Shown: positions 56,343 through 64,000 of the stretch, in pieces
Position numbering within the stretch: position 1 is the first letter of the stretch
Layout of the letters: every line of letters begins with the position of its first letter
Assembly (NCBI GenBank): GCA_016787415.1
Contig: JAEUUT010000032.1
Location: 1-64,000, forward strand
DNA from: Saprospiraceae bacterium
GTDB taxonomy: Bacteria; Bacteroidota; Bacteroidia; Chitinophagales; Saprospiraceae
Direction: 5' to 3'
DNA length: 64,000 nt
The notes under the pieces: model-generated
What the model saw: the letters and a program-made list of their open reading frames with translations, nothing else
Told to the model about the DNA's origin: nothing
Database searches by the model: none
Translations under genes and position numbers: made by a program

Positions 56343-57638
56343 ATGGCGTTCAACATAAAAAGTTTCTCTACGGGCCTAAAAAACAACTTTTTGTCTTTGG
56401 CGTCCGGCATGGGTTTTCGGCCACAGAATACCGTTATCAACCATGTAACGGTAAGGCCCGTAAACCGGCAAAGCCAGGACATACAGAAATGGCGCTCAGC
56501 GCTGAAGACCGCCGAACAGGAAAGCCAGCAGCGGCAAGCCATATACGACCTATACAGCGACATCCTGCTGGATGGCCGACTCAAGGCGCTGATTAATCAG
56601 CGGATCACCAGGATCACCAACACGCCGCTGATCTTTCACAACAAAGGGAAGCGCATAGACCTGGTGACCGACCTGACGAAATACAGTTTCTTTCGGGACT
56701 TCCTGACCGAAACCCTGCAAGCCCGATTCTGGGGCCACAGCCTTCAGGAACTGTACTGGCCTGCGCCAGGGGAAAAGAAAGGAGTGACCAACCTGATACC
56801 GCGCAAGCACGTGAAGCCGAAATTCGGAATCGTCACCCGGCAGCAGTTCGACATGACGGGTCTGCCATACCGCGAAGCGCCTTACAACGAGTATTGCATC
56901 GAGGTGGGCAAACCCGACGACCTCGGGCTGATCCTGGAAGCCTGCCCCTATGTAATTTTTAAGCGTGGCGGCTTTGGCGACTGGGCCGAATTCGCAGAGG
57001 TGTTCGGCATGCCTTTCCGCTGGGCCACCTACAACAACGAGCAAAGCCGCCAGATTCTGGAAACAGCGCTGAGCCAGGCAGGCGCAGCCGGCTACGTGGT
57101 GGCGCCAGAAGATGCCAAACTCGAATTCCACAACCCTACGGCCGGTGGCCAGTCCAACGACATATTCCGCTTCCTCATCGAAGCCTGCAATCAGGAGATC
57201 AGCGTAACGATCCTGGGCAACACCATGACCACCACGGAGGCAAAGCACAGCGGGTACGCACAGAGCGAAACCCAGTGGAAGACCCAGGACGAAATCCACA
57301 AGGACGACCGGGCCTTTGTTTTAACGGTGCTGAATGAGCGTTTAAATGACTATTTGTTGTCGCTCGGCTACCCGGTGCGAAAAGGCGAATGGTGTTTCGA
57401 AGATGGCGACGGTCTGAGCCTGAAGGAGCGCCTCGACATCGATATTCAGATAGCCGGGCAGGGTGTACCCATTGCGATGGATTACTGGTACGACAAGTAC
57501 ATGATCCCGAAACCGAAACCAGGTGAAGTGACTCAAATCGAACAAGTGGAGGAAGACGACCCGGAAGACCCGGAAGAGGGCGATCAGCCAGGACAGGCCA
57601 CGGACAAAAAGAAGCCCGCCAGGCCGGGAAAGCCCTGA
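56343..57638 (+). CDS. DUF935 portal protein (Mu gp29-like)
   Basis: 431 residues. The family pattern is clear: YDLYSDILLDGRLKALINQR near the start, FWGHSLQELYWPAPGE, GGFGDWAEFAEVFGMPFRWA and ILGNTMTTTEAKHSGYAQSE. It forms the twelve-fold portal. The C-terminal tail is Glu/Pro/Lys-rich and its last codons overlap the probable true start of the next gene. Confidence 0.93.
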   Translation: MAFNIKSFSTGLKNNFLSLASGMGFRPQNTVINHVTVRPVNRQSQDIQKWRSALKTAEQESQQRQAIYDLYSDILLDGRLKALINQRITRITNTPLIFHNKGKRIDLVTDLTKYSFFRDFLTETLQARFWGHSLQELYWPAPGEKKGVTNLIPRKHVKPKFGIVTRQQFDMTGLPYREAPYNEYCIEVGKPDDLGLILEACPYVIFKRGGFGDWAEFAEVFGMPFRWATYNNEQSRQILETALSQAGAAGYVVAPEDAKLEFHNPTAGGQSNDIFRFLIEACNQEISVTILGNTMTTTEAKHSGYAQSETQWKTQDEIHKDDRAFVLTVLNERLNDYLLSLGYPVRKGEWCFEDGDGLSLKERLDIDIQIAGQGVPIAMDYWYDKYMIPKPKPGEVTQIEQVEEDDPEDPEEGDQPGQATDKKKPARPGKP

Positions 57639-57730
57639 GCCGTAGCGCGCAGCGCGGGGTTGATTTACTTGCGCTCTACGGCCTCGATGACGAGCACCCG
57701 CCATCCTGCACTTGTGCGGGTTGTTCGGAC

Positions 57731-58858
57731 GTGGCTATGGTCACCCTGGCCGATGGATTCGATATTCGTTTCCGGCGCATTGCGCAGGCAGTGGAACAGT
57801 TGTTTCTGGATGGTGTGTTCGCACAGTCTATCCTGCCCAACCGCATCGACCGGGCCATATGGCAGGAGCATTACAGCCGCCTGCTCAACCATGCCGAAGC
57901 GGGCTGGGGCAAACGCTTCAGCGAAGCCGCCGACCTGCAAGAATGGGAACGCTTTCAGCGCATAGAGCAAAACCTGCGCGAATTCGCAGCCCTGAAACAA
58001 CACCGCATCATCGAGGAGTTGCGCCAGTTAAAAATCAAGTACCCCAACAGGGCCGACTGGGAGCCAGCCGCCCGAAAACTGCTTACCCGGCACAACGTGC
58101 GCTACCTGAAGGCCGAACTACAGGCCACTACGGCCGCCGCGCAGGCTGCCGAATCGTGGGCAGTATTCGAATCGCGGGCATACCTGTACCCCAACCTGCG
58201 CTATGAAACAGCCGGCGACGAACGGGTGCGGGAAAGCCACCGGGTGCTCGATGGAACGGTGAGACCGATAAACGATCCGTTCTGGGATGTGTACTACCCT
58301 CCAAACGGATGGGGCTGCCGGTGCAAGGTGGTGCAGACCGATGATGATGCCACCACTACCGGCGAAGGGGTCGACTTCGAACCGGCAAAAGGCTTCCGTA
58401 ACAATGTAGGCAAAACCGGCAAACTGTTTGGCGAAGACCACCCTTACTATAATGTGTCGACGCTCGACCGGGAAGCCATACAGAACCAGGCGCGTGAATT
58501 CCATGCAGAGGTGACACGCGACCAGGTGCGCGACTGGGCCGTTACCGACCTGGTGCCGTCGTTCAGCAAACAACTGCCCGAACTGCCACAACCCGCCACC
58601 ATCACCACCGCCGAGGTAGACGCCATCACGGCAGGTAAACACGTGGACGCATCGAGCCGCAACGAACTGCTGTACGTTCTGTCCAGGATCACCGGCCAAG
58701 ACCTGGCATTTCAGGACAGCGCCGATGGCTGGTACCGATACCTGCTGCGAGCCTTTGAGCAGGCGTATTACTTCCACTTCCGCGAAGTGCAGGCCGATGG
58801 CGCCACACGCATAGGGCTGGCAGCCATCAGCGACAAACTCGAAACCCGAGGGCCATAA
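57731..58858 (+). CDS. Mu F-like minor head protein (gp30-like), start uncertain
   Basis: 375 residues from GTG 57731. The Mu F domain (about 100-230) has NVRYLKAELQATTAAAQAAE, RYETAGDERVRESHRVLDGT and NPFWDVYYPPNGWGCRC-like elements (seen as DPFWDVYYPPNGWGCRCKV). It helps head assembly or ejection. The same frame is open upstream to 57527 and reads like protein from 57635 on (GVDLLALYGLDDEHPP, then CTCAGC). It has no ATG, GTG or TTG there, but a CTG overlaps the portal stop as CTGA. The annotated start is the conservative choice; the real N-terminus is probably 32 residues longer. Confidence 0.85.
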   Translation: MAMVTLADGFDIRFRRIAQAVEQLFLDGVFAQSILPNRIDRAIWQEHYSRLLNHAEAGWGKRFSEAADLQEWERFQRIEQNLREFAALKQHRIIEELRQLKIKYPNRADWEPAARKLLTRHNVRYLKAELQATTAAAQAAESWAVFESRAYLYPNLRYETAGDERVRESHRVLDGTVRPINDPFWDVYYPPNGWGCRCKVVQTDDDATTTGEGVDFEPAKGFRNNVGKTGKLFGEDHPYYNVSTLDREAIQNQAREFHAEVTRDQVRDWAVTDLVPSFSKQLPELPQPATITTAEVDAITAGKHVDASSRNELLYVLSRITGQDLAFQDSADGWYRYLLRAFEQAYYFHFREVQADGATRIGLAAISDKLETRGP

Positions 58859-58870
58859 ACCAACCACACC

Positions 58871-59305
58871 ATGAGTGCAAGCGATTTTTTCAAAAACCTG
58901 AAAGCAGGATTGCCCCGACTGCAAGACCGCATCCTGAACGACGTGATCGCCGTGGAGGCAGAAAACTTCCACGCGAAAAACTTCCGTGATGAAGGCTTTA
59001 CCGACGTGGCCCTGCAAAAGTGGCCAGCCCGAAAGAAAGCCGACAAGAACCCGGCGCGTCGGGCGCTCCTGGTGCAAACCGGCACCCTCAAAGGCCATGC
59101 GCTGAAAGGCCGGGTGCAGGGCAATTCCGTGGTATTCAGTTTCCCGCTGGAATACATGCGCGTACACAACGAAGGAGGCCGAGCCGGGCGCGGCGCGGGT
59201 TTCGATATGCCCAAACGCCAATTCGTAGGCGCAAGCGAATACCTGAAAAAGCGCATCGAGGACAAAGCCCGCCGCCTGATGGATCAGTTTTTAAACAGTC
59301 TTTAA
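58871..59305 (+). CDS. Phage virion morphogenesis protein (Mu gpG-like)
   Basis: 144 residues. IAVEAENFHAKNFRDEGFTD, ARRALLVQTGTLKGHAL and FPLEYMRVHNEGGRAGRG fit gpG/phage_tail_S proteins, which act in tail or head completion. Twelve bases after the minor head gene. Confidence 0.87.
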   Translation: MSASDFFKNLKAGLPRLQDRILNDVIAVEAENFHAKNFRDEGFTDVALQKWPARKKADKNPARRALLVQTGTLKGHALKGRVQGNSVVFSFPLEYMRVHNEGGRAGRGAGFDMPKRQFVGASEYLKKRIEDKARRLMDQFLNSL

Positions 59306-59311
59306 TGACCC

Positions 59312-59818
59312 ATGAAAGAGATTTTCACAGCCTTTCAGGCAGCCATAGCGGCCAGCGTAGCGGCCATCAAGTTTACAGACTTCGACCTGGGCCAACTCGA
59401 CGTGCCTAATCCGCCCGTATCATTCCCCTGTGCGCTGCTGGCATTCACGGGATCGACCACGACTGTACTGGGCGCAGAAAACGACGAGGAAACGCTGGTG
59501 GTGGAAGTGGCCATTGCGTTCCGGCTGCGCGAACGTACGCACAGCGTGGCCACGCAGACATACAGGGATGAAGCGCTCACACACATGGATACCGTGGAAG
59601 CCGTACGGCAGGCGCTAAGCGGCCTCACTGGCACAACCTTTTCGGCGCTGAAGTTCCAGGGTTTTTCGCTCGACCGCAGGGCCGACCTGCGTGTATACCG
59701 CCAGCGGTACGAAACCTCGTACTATCCGGAACCAGCCAGCGCAGGTGATCCGCAGTATGTGCCCTGGCCGAATCCTACCGGGCCGGACTTGTGTGTACAT
59801 CCGGATATTGAGCCGTGA
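59312..59818 (+). CDS. Tail completion/terminator candidate (Mu gp37 position)
   Basis: 168 residues. FPCALLAFTGSTTTVLGAEN, then ETLVVEVAIAFRLRERTHSV and GFSLDRRADLRVYRQRYETS suggest a compact alpha/beta protein such as tail terminators. It ends the rightward operon just before a bidirectional terminator. Confidence 0.65.
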   Translation: MKEIFTAFQAAIAASVAAIKFTDFDLGQLDVPNPPVSFPCALLAFTGSTTTVLGAENDEETLVVEVAIAFRLRERTHSVATQTYRDEALTHMDTVEAVRQALSGLTGTTFSALKFQGFSLDRRADLRVYRQRYETSYYPEPASAGDPQYVPWPNPTGPDLCVHPDIEP

Positions 59819-59844
59819 AACATTTTGTTTTTCCATAAAACAGA

Positions 59845-59874
59845 AGCGCCCGGAGGAATTTACCTCCGGGCGCT
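59845..59874. terminator. Bidirectional terminator between convergent phage operons
   Basis: AGCGCCCGGAGG (59845-59856) pairs exactly with CCTCCGGGCGCT (59863-59874), loop AATTTA. T-rich tracts follow on both sides. Confidence 0.88.
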
Positions 59875-59882
59875 TTCTAATT

Positions 59883-60140
59883 TTACTGCACTGCGCGGCT
59901 GCCCTTGCTTTCGTAGGGCTGCCTTTGTAGCGCCGCCTGCATCTGCCCTTCGTCGGGCAGCATTTCGATGGTGGCATCTATTTCGGCGGCAATGGCGTCC
60001 AGTATGGCCGGGCCGTTGTTGGGGTTGGCTACTGCTGCGCTCAGCACCAGCAGGCGGTTGCGCAGGCGAAGATACCAGTCGTCGGCATGGGCCTCGGTGA
60101 CCAGGTGTACAGTTCCGGTATTGGTGGCGGCGCTTATCAT
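59883..60140 (-). CDS. Small phage protein of unknown function
   Basis: 85 residues, helical, rich in Ala (LVLSAAVANPNNGPAILDAI). It overlaps the antirepressor-like gene by ATGA and so is co-translated with it. No recognised family. Confidence 0.6.
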   Translation of the reverse strand: MISAATNTGTVHLVTEAHADDWYLRLRNRLLVLSAAVANPNNGPAILDAIAAEIDATIEMLPDEGQMQAALQRQPYESKGSRAVQ

Positions 60141-60691
60141 TTCTGCTCACCTCCTTTCCCGCCTATGAAAGGCAGTTGAAGTTGTACGGCCGGAATGCTC
60201 AGATCGGGCATAAGTTTTTGCACCAGGGCAGTGCGCACGGTTTTGTCATCCACCAGCGCCACCAGGCTGAGCAACTCCACCAGCCTGTCCTTGCTCAACC
60301 GGTTGTGATTGCGGCGGGTAGCCCGCGGTAGTTCTACCTTTGGAGCAGTGACGGCCAGTACCACCTGTTCGGCCCAGTCCCGGAACATCTTGGCCCGTTC
60401 GGACTTGATGAAGAAGCCAAGACGGATAACACCGGCCTTTGTCCACATGGTTGTGCGCCGGTTTTGGCTGCCGTCGAAAATTTCGACGGCAGGTATGTAA
60501 TGTACACCTTCCTGAAACTCGCCATTTGTTTTGTGGCTTCGGATAGTGTTTTCAGCAACGCCATATCCTTTTGCAACGTCGGAAGTTGGCATTAGATAAT
60601 CGGCACTGCCATGTTCAATAACGGTCACTGAAATCCCATCAGCAACGGTAAGCAAGACGGGATTGCCGTCAATTTTCTGAACCTTTTGCAT
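60137..60691 (-). CDS. Phage antirepressor-like DNA-binding protein
   Basis: 184 residues from the ATG of MQKVQKIDGNPVLLTVADG. The N-terminal domain (about 15-105) has the pattern of Bro/antirepressor-type proteins (LMPTSDVAKGYGVAENTIRS, EGVHYIPAVEIFD, TMWTKAGVIRLGFFIKSERA). The C-terminal half is helical and basic. It probably counteracts a repressor or controls early genes. An earlier TTG start is rejected because it would lie inside the leader hairpin. The leader carries an attenuator-like structure. Confidence 0.78.
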   Translation of the reverse strand: MQKVQKIDGNPVLLTVADGISVTVIEHGSADYLMPTSDVAKGYGVAENTIRSHKTNGEFQEGVHYIPAVEIFDGSQNRRTTMWTKAGVIRLGFFIKSERAKMFRDWAEQVVLAVTAPKVELPRATRRNHNRLSKDRLVELLSLVALVDDKTVRTALVQKLMPDLSIPAVQLQLPFIGGKGGEQK

Positions 60692-60716
60692 TTGCACGTT
60701 AAAAGGTTGTGGGCAT

Positions 60717-60879
60717 AAAAAAGCCCTGCCAGGACGTTGCAAACTCACCGAACCGCAGAGCAGTAAGGAGGTCAAGGAGCCTCACGGCTTCCTTCGTCTG
60801 ACAGGGTTATTTTACCCCTTATTAAGAAACTTGTTGTTTGAAAATGCTCGGCTAAAAGACACTTTCGGTGAGTTTGCAA
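60717..60879 (-). promoter_or_regulatory. Attenuator-like leader of the antirepressor gene
   Basis: Minus-strand leader with two mutually exclusive pairings. One is a terminator stem CCCTGTCAG (60806-60798) with CTGGCAGGG (60732-60724), followed by C and six Ts. The other is an exact 16-bp pairing of 60879-60864 with 60752-60737. The two helices cross, so they form either a pseudoknot or a switch. Confidence 0.6.
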
Positions 60880-60885
60880 TGCAAA
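60873..60885. promoter_or_regulatory. Palindromic operator candidate TTTGCAATGCAAA
   Basis: An exact palindrome around a central A at the upstream end of the leader, between the divergent antirepressor-like and lipoprotein genes. A repressor site is plausible, but only one copy was noticed. Confidence 0.35.
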
Positions 60886-60977
60886 TGTAAAACACTTTTA
60901 GTTAAAGTTCAAAACAAATGCACATTTGGTTTTGCGGGGTTTGTAGGTTGGACGACAATAAAACGGCTTCCTACCTT

Positions 60978-61394
60978 ATGAAAAGCATCCTTTGCAGAAC
61001 CATCGCGTCACTTTGTATTTTGATAATGTTGCAGTGCAGCACCAAAACCGAAAAGCCCGCTTTGCCTGTTTTGAACTGTTCGGCTACCATAAAGCCGCTC
61101 GTATTTGAAGGAAACAACTATTATTATCTGGTAACAGGTTTCGATTCAAAACAAAGCGATTGCTATAAAGCCATACGCAGATATATCACGGAAGTCTCGC
61201 CAAACCTCACCGCACCGTACACCATGCACTTCCTGGATAATTTACCAGACTTCAAACCTGTAGCGGGGAAAATGTACGGAAACGAGGCAATTCGAAAGAA
61301 GGTGATTGCTCAGTACATGTACTTCAAAGGAAGTAAGGAAGATGTGATGTTTGATCCCGTTGGAGAAGGGATTTATGTAGAACCAGGGAACTGA
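60978..61394 (+). CDS. Lipoprotein cargo gene against operon direction
   Basis: 138 residues from the ATG of MKSILCRTIASLCILIMLQC, a lipoprotein signal (Cys at residue 20). An upstream start at 60918 is rejected. The mature part is unknown (VTGFDSKQSDCYKAIRRYIT). It lies on the plus strand within minus-strand phage genes, like a moron or lysogenic-conversion gene. Confidence 0.7.
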   Translation: MKSILCRTIASLCILIMLQCSTKTEKPALPVLNCSATIKPLVFEGNNYYYLVTGFDSKQSDCYKAIRRYITEVSPNLTAPYTMHFLDNLPDFKPVAGKMYGNEAIRKKVIAQYMYFKGSKEDVMFDPVGEGIYVEPGN

Positions 61395-61397
61395 CTT

Positions 61398-61760
61398 TTA
61401 AAACAGACTCAACTGCGCGCCATCCTCTTCACCCCCACCATGATCGTTTCCGTGGCTTTCAGCAACTCGCTGATTCCACTCTTTCGCCTCTTTCAGCATG
61501 CGGCTCAAGTCCTCGGCATATTCAGCCATACCGGCTTTGCGGGCTTCCGACATGTTGTTGTATTTGGCGCTGTGTATGCCAGGAGGGGAAGATCGTACGG
61601 CCATGTTTCCAAATTTGATGTGGATACTCAAACCAAAGCCCCACAGTCCGCTCGGGGCTTTGTGGACGGTTACTTTACCGTAAAACTGCTTGCAGGTCTC
61701 CTGATGCACGATGACAGGATTCGTACACACGCCGTGTTGGTTGAAAATGTAGTCGCTCAT
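61398..61760 (-). CDS. Small phage protein of unknown function
   Basis: 120 residues from the ATG overlapping the ATPase stop (ATGA). The C-terminus is acidic and glycine-rich (GNDHGGGEEDGAQLSLF). The ending LSLF resembles clamp-binding peptides of replication proteins, but this is only a hint. The longer frame to 61943 is a shadow of the ATPase gene. Confidence 0.65.
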   Translation of the reverse strand: MSDYIFNQHGVCTNPVIVHQETCKQFYGKVTVHKAPSGLWGFGLSIHIKFGNMAVRSSPPGIHSAKYNNMSEARKAGMAEYAEDLSRMLKEAKEWNQRVAESHGNDHGGGEEDGAQLSLF

Positions 61761-62380
61761 ACCAATTCGAGTTTGCTCTGAGTGCCGGCCACTGGCTTGC
61801 GTTCCCAGATGATGAATTTTTGATTGCCGCCAAACCGGCTGCGCGGGTAGGCCACAAAGTCGCGCACGTGTATTTTCACGTCGCACATGTAGGCTATCTG
61901 CTTGGCGTATTCGCCACGGGGTTTGCCGCCAGCCTCCCAGCACACTACAATGAACGATTTGCGCGGGTGCTCGTCTATGAGGCGTTTGAACTGCGTGGTC
62001 GTCAGGTTCAAGTAGTCGCGGCTATCGATCACCACTACTTGCGGCGCATTTTTGCCGCTCAGGCGTTCGAGCATTTCCTCGAATGTTTCCTGGTCGCCAA
62101 ATATCACCTTGCCGGACACGTCCATCATGTTATTGCGGCGCAGCGCATCCTGGAGGGTTTTGCAGATGCCTTGTTCGAAGGAATTGTAGTACACCTTCGA
62201 GAAGCCCGCCATGTATTTGGCCAGTTGGATGCAGAACTCCGTTTTGCCGTTTCCAGGATTGCCCCAGATGATAACTTTCATATTGCGCTCTGGCTCGCCG
62301 AATGTATCGGCCCAAGGCCCCTGAAAGTCGTATGTGATAAACTTCCGGTCAAGGAAGTCCGATATTCCGATGGCTCTCAT
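61757..62380 (-). CDS. P-loop ATPase (RecA/DnaB-like or MuB-position)
   Basis: 207 residues. Walker A GNPGNGKTEF (about 40-49) and Walker B-like VVVIDSRDYL (about 113-122) mark a RecA-type ATPase. Its role may be replication, DNA transfer or transposition. MuB-type ATPases occur in the early region of Mu-like phages, but no transposase is in the window, so this is open. Confidence 0.78.
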   Translation of the reverse strand: MRAIGISDFLDRKFITYDFQGPWADTFGEPERNMKVIIWGNPGNGKTEFCIQLAKYMAGFSKVYYNSFEQGICKTLQDALRRNNMMDVSGKVIFGDQETFEEMLERLSGKNAPQVVVIDSRDYLNLTTTQFKRLIDEHPRKSFIVVCWEAGGKPRGEYAKQIAYMCDVKIHVRDFVAYPRSRFGGNQKFIIWERKPVAGTQSKLELV

Positions 62381-62383
62381 TGT

Positions 62384-62614
62384 TTAATTGATAGTTTTTT
62401 CATTATCGATGTTGATCAGCCCGCATTCTACAGGTGTCGACTTAAAGCCTTTTTCCTTCAGGTATGGCTGCGCCTCCAGCGCATCGAGGATAAGATTGTG
62501 CAGGCGTTCGCTGCCGAGTATGGCCATTGCCAACATCATTGTAACATCTTGCTGGCTGCCGTCGTACTCAACGTGGTGGCCTATTTCGTTCGTTTCGATA
62601 TGGAGTTTAGCCAT
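62384..62614 (-). CDS. Small phage protein of unknown function
   Basis: 76 residues, helical middle (MMLAMAILGSERLHNLILDA). Overlaps its neighbour upstream by TAATG and lies three bases before the ATPase gene. Confidence 0.6.
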   Translation of the reverse strand: MAKLHIETNEIGHHVEYDGSQQDVTMMLAMAILGSERLHNLILDALEAQPYLKEKGFKSTPVECGLINIDNEKTIN

Positions 62615-63009
62615 TAGTCTGCAATCTTTATTTCCTTACACGTCTTTTTCAGGTGATTGATCAACGCTGTCGAACTGTTCCAGTAGTTTCTATATGCTAC
62701 GATGTGAACCTGTTTTTTAGCGTCTTTGGCCGCTTTAGGGCCATCCAGAAACCTGATTATTTTCAAAGTGTTAGGTTTATGCCGTACGCAAACAGCCTGG
62801 CCAAATTTCACACCGATCGGATTATCAGGATTACTGTACTCACCTTTCCATGATCCATCTATAAACCATAGAGTTACGAGCCGCCGCTTAGAAAGGGCAT
62901 TTTGAAAACTTACCAGGTATCCGTCGCAATCCAATCGTACATAGCCCAAAGGACTATGATCCATGTCTTTTAGTTTGGAAATCCATTCAGGAGTGTTCTT
63001 TTTAGTCAT
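62614..63009 (-). CDS. Phage protein of unknown function
   Basis: 131 residues, basic, no known motif. GYVRLDCDGYLVSFQNALSK and TLWFIDGSWKGEYSNPDNPI suggest a small beta domain. Overlaps the MazG-like gene by eight bases. Confidence 0.6.
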   Translation of the reverse strand: MTKKNTPEWISKLKDMDHSPLGYVRLDCDGYLVSFQNALSKRRLVTLWFIDGSWKGEYSNPDNPIGVKFGQAVCVRHKPNTLKIIRFLDGPKAAKDAKKQVHIVAYRNYWNSSTALINHLKKTCKEIKIAD

Positions 63010-63307
63010 GGTTAAAAGGCAATTCAGGGGTGTTTAAAAGAAATCGAAAACACATGGCAGCCGTCTGTGTAGCCTCCTTGTGCATTTGATAATAGCGGCC
63101 TTTTTCATATTGATATTGAAGCGCTGCCTGTATCAGTTCCCCAGATTCTTCAGCAACAATGGCAGCCTTATGAATCAAATCCTCCGGCCACTCCGGATGT
63201 TGTTTTACAGCGCTATCATATTCGACAGTTACGGCAACGATCCAGCGCTGAAAATCGATAGGAAGCGCGGCAAAGTGTTCCTCGCACATTTCTTTGGTGA
63301 GTTTCAT
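63002..63307 (-). CDS. MazG-like nucleotide pyrophosphohydrolase-type protein
   Basis: 101 residues, all helical. The stretch HKAAIVAEESGELIQAALQY carries the EExxE-like metal-binding pattern of MazG/dUTPase-2 folds. Phage MazG proteins lower host alarmone or clean nucleotide pools. The assignment rests on this one motif. Confidence 0.62.
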   Translation of the reverse strand: MKLTKEMCEEHFAALPIDFQRWIVAVTVEYDSAVKQHPEWPEDLIHKAAIVAEESGELIQAALQYQYEKGRYYQMHKEATQTAAMCFRFLLNTPELPFNHD

Positions 63308-63336
63308 TCCGAAGTTATTTTAAAAGTGAATTTTTG

Positions 63337-63406
63337 AAGCACATCCGGGACTCGAACCCAGTTCCTCCGGCTGTGAAGCCGGCGCATGCCTGTCTGCCAA
63401 TGTGCT
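63337..63406 (-). tRNA. tRNA-like element with abnormal anticodon loop
   Basis: 70 bases: acceptor stem AGCACAT/ATGTGCT, T8, D-arm with A14 and GG, T-arm CTGGG-TTCGAGT-CCCGG, variable loop of five. The anticodon stem CCGGC/GCCGG leaves a six-base loop TTCACA (eight if only four pairs form), so the anticodon reads CAC (Val) or TCA, depending on the fold. CCA is not encoded. Confidence 0.65.
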
Positions 63407-63479
63407 GAACCAGCCCGCAACTTATTCGGGGTTTGCCCCCGCCAACCGTCCCTCCTCGTTGCGGCGCATCATGTATGCC

Positions 63480-63671
63480 TTAGTATTTCTTATCAGAAAT
63501 TTCTCCTTTGGCGATCATATCGACCACCTCTTGTTTTGCCTGTTCGTAGTTTGCTTTGTCCTTTTGTGTGAGCGGCCCATGTTTGGCCCGGATGTATGTG
63601 CCATTGCGGCGAGAATCCCAGACGCGCCCTACGGATGTCCGGATTTTCCGGACGTTTGATGGATAACTCAT
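63480..63671 (-). CDS. Small basic phage protein of unknown function
   Basis: 63 residues from the ATG that overlaps the upstream stop (ATGA). Basic start (MSYPSNVRKIRTSVGRVW) and a helical end (ANYEQAKQEVVDMIAKGEIS). No recognised family. Confidence 0.62.
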   Translation of the reverse strand: MSYPSNVRKIRTSVGRVWDSRRNGTYIRAKHGPLTQKDKANYEQAKQEVVDMIAKGEISDKKY

Positions 63672-64000
63672 GACAACACCTCCTTTTGTTTTTGTTCGGC
63701 CTTCCATTTTCGCCATAGCGCCGCCAGCAGAAGCAATACGCCGCTGAGCCAGGTCAGTCGTTCAGGCCATTCTGCACCGGCCGTAGGAATGACGCCAGGC
63801 GCCGGAAGCGCCGACACCAGCCGCACGGTATCGTGTACCAATTCGCGGGTAATGATCTTCTGTCCAGGTAGATAAATCTGCGACGTGACGTAATAGTCCG
63901 TATCCCGGTCGAGGCCAGCCGGGCAGGGTACGGTATCACGTACGGTCACGGTGTAGCCGGCCAGTTCCACCGTATCGGTCTGCACGGTGGTGATGGTGCG
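63668..64000 (-). CDS. Phage membrane-anchored protein, 5' end outside window
   Basis: The frame is open to the window edge (RTITTVQTDTVELAGYTV...), so the start is outside. About 110 residues are seen. A soluble part with TVRDTVPCPAGLDRDTDY is followed by one membrane helix (LTWLSGVLLLLAALW) and a Lys-rich tail. It could be a spanin- or Rz-like protein, but the family is not recognised. Confidence 0.6.
   Translation of the reverse strand, partial: RTITTVQTDTVELAGYTVTVRDTVPCPAGLDRDTDYYVTSQIYLPGQKIITRELVHDTVRLVSALPAPGVIPTAGAEWPERLTWLSGVLLLLAALWRKWKAEQKQKEVLS

Overview
The window looks like a chromosome segment of a Bacteroidota bacterium, probably near the Saprospiria or Chitinophagia. Evidence is the SusC/SusD pair, several proteins ending in type IX secretion (T9SS) sorting domains, 7TM-DISM signalling, a long Bacteroidota-type SecA, promoters of the TAnnTTTG type and starts without Shine-Dalgarno sequences. 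The base composition is near 50 % GC.

Positions 1 to about 36.1 kb are host chromosome. They hold a propeller sensor/regulator fragment, kup, a cold-shock gene, a GtrA flippase-like gene, a TPR-receptor adenylate cyclase, an M49 dipeptidyl peptidase III, a duplicated beta-helix T9SS protein, secA, a small glycan-utilisation locus (SusE/F-like, SusC, SusD, GH30), a BASS-type symporter, two T9SS-sorted secreted proteins, a histidine kinase with a convergent LuxR-type regulator, two TPR proteins, ahcY and recQ. Long palindromes punctuate the region. Three (6.3, 8.5 and 24.0 kb) share a GTAG(A/C)GTACACC core and have arms built of heptamers.

From 36.1 to 37.7 kb there is no credible protein gene. 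This stretch holds three paralogous units on the minus strand, each with a TTTG-N19-CACTTTTG promoter, about 125 nt of transcript and a strong intrinsic terminator. I read it as a tandem array of undescribed small RNAs.

From 37.7 kb to the right edge lies a prophage with Mu-like head genes and a contractile tail. Two morphogenesis operons diverge at 53.8 kb. Rightward: small and large terminase, DUF1320 connector, DUF935 portal, Mu F-like minor head protein, gpG-like protein and a tail-completion candidate. Leftward: protease/scaffold, capsid, decoration candidate, membrane proteins, sheath, tube, frameshifted chaperone, tape measure, baseplate, fibres and two secreted proteins. The rightward operon converges at a bidirectional terminator (59.85 kb) on a leftward accessory/early operon: antirepressor-like protein, P-loop ATPase, MazG-like protein, small unknowns and a tRNA-like element. 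Integrase or transposase genes and the right prophage end are outside the window. The left end must lie between recQ and 37.7 kb and could not be fixed.
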